Shown here: positions 4,966-5,147 of the stretch, piece after piece
How the letters are laid out: each line of letters opens with the position of its first letter
Position numbering within the stretch: the stretch's first letter is position 1
NCBI GenBank assembly: GCA_964630765.1
Contig: CAZVXE010000076.1
Span: forward strand, 1 to 5,147
DNA length: 5,147 bases
Direction of reading: 5' to 3'
Origin: Methanofastidiosum sp964630765
Lineage (GTDB): Archaea; Methanobacteriota_B; Thermococci; Methanofastidiosales; Methanofastidiosaceae
Notes under the pieces: model-generated
Database searches by the model: none
What the model was told of the DNA's origin: nothing
Seen by the model: only the letters and a program-made list of their open reading frames with translations
Made by a program: the position numbers and the translations under genes

Positions 4966-5147
4966 ATGGAATTAACTGAAATGCCAAACATAGGCAAAGA
5001 AGTGAGTAAGAAACTTATGGCCGTTGGCATCGATACACCTGAAAAACTGATTTCTATAGGAAGCAAAGAAGCATTTATCAGAATAAAGGCCATCGATGAT
5101 ACTGCATGTTTTAGCATGCTTCAGGGATTAGAGGGTGCTATTCAAGG
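4966..5147 (+). CDS. TfoX C-terminal domain protein (partial, runs off window)
   Basis: The first 60 residues are present and the gene continues past the right edge. The sequence MELTEMPNIGKEVSKKLMAV, then GIDTPEKLISIG, then EAFIRIKAID, TACFSML and LEGAIQ follows the TfoX C-terminal domain (PF04994). It contains a helix-hairpin-helix element at about 5-22 (PNIG). In gamma-proteobacteria this domain is the C-terminal part of the competence regulator TfoX/Sxy. In many prokaryotes it occurs alone, usually at about 80-90 residues, and its role there is not established. Here it starts directly at the domain, so it has no TfoX N-terminal domain, and a competence role should not be assumed. It begins 2 bp after the DUF3783 stop, with only a weak AAGTGGA upstream, which suggests translational coupling. 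The HhH hints at nucleic-acid or protein binding; that is inference. Confidence 0.85.
   Translation, partial: MELTEMPNIGKEVSKKLMAVGIDTPEKLISIGSKEAFIRIKAIDDTACFSMLQGLEGAIQ

Noticed and set aside
4609..5117. Minus-strand open frames opposite DUF3783 and TfoX_C genes
   Set aside because: Shadows of recognised protein families on the plus strand.

Overview
The window is AT-rich chromosomal DNA from an archaeon. The evidence is direct: a eukaryote/archaea-type ribosomal protein L15e, a COG1325-type RNA-binding protein and the RNase P subunit Rnp3 (Rpp30) lie together in one operon. Several genes also have archaeal TATA boxes at the expected distance. The gene set and base composition suggest a euryarchaeote. 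A Methanofastidiosa-like lineage is my best guess, but that is a weak inference.

Layout. From 49 to 1062 (+) there is a radical SAM protein with a Cys-rich C-terminal auxiliary-cluster region. From 1117 to 2241 (+) there is an exported lipoprotein made of seven 50-residue repeats, very probably one seven-bladed beta-propeller. From 3832 down to 2243 (-) lies a tightly packed information-processing operon in the order rpl15e, COG1325 RNA-binding protein, rnp3. Its last gene ends 1 bp from the convergent lipoprotein gene. After a divergent promoter region come, on +, a YjjX-type inosine/xanthosine triphosphatase (3984-4526), a DUF3783 protein (4577-4963) and a TfoX C-terminal-domain protein that runs off the window (4966 onward).

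How the genes relate. The minus-strand operon couples ribosome assembly (L15e) to RNA processing (RNase P and a possible exosome-associated RNA binder). It uses Shine-Dalgarno sites and two TTG starts. Three of the plus-strand genes have TATA boxes about 25-28 nt upstream of their ATG and no Shine-Dalgarno site, so they look leaderless. The NTPase is a nucleotide-pool house-cleaning enzyme. The DUF3783/TfoX_C pair is a possible two-gene unit of unknown function. No tRNA, rRNA, insertion sequence or CRISPR array was seen. The most distinctive structure is the propeller gene, whose repeat units 1-2 and 6-7 match at a fixed offset of exactly 750 bp. I found nothing I would call a wholly new system.
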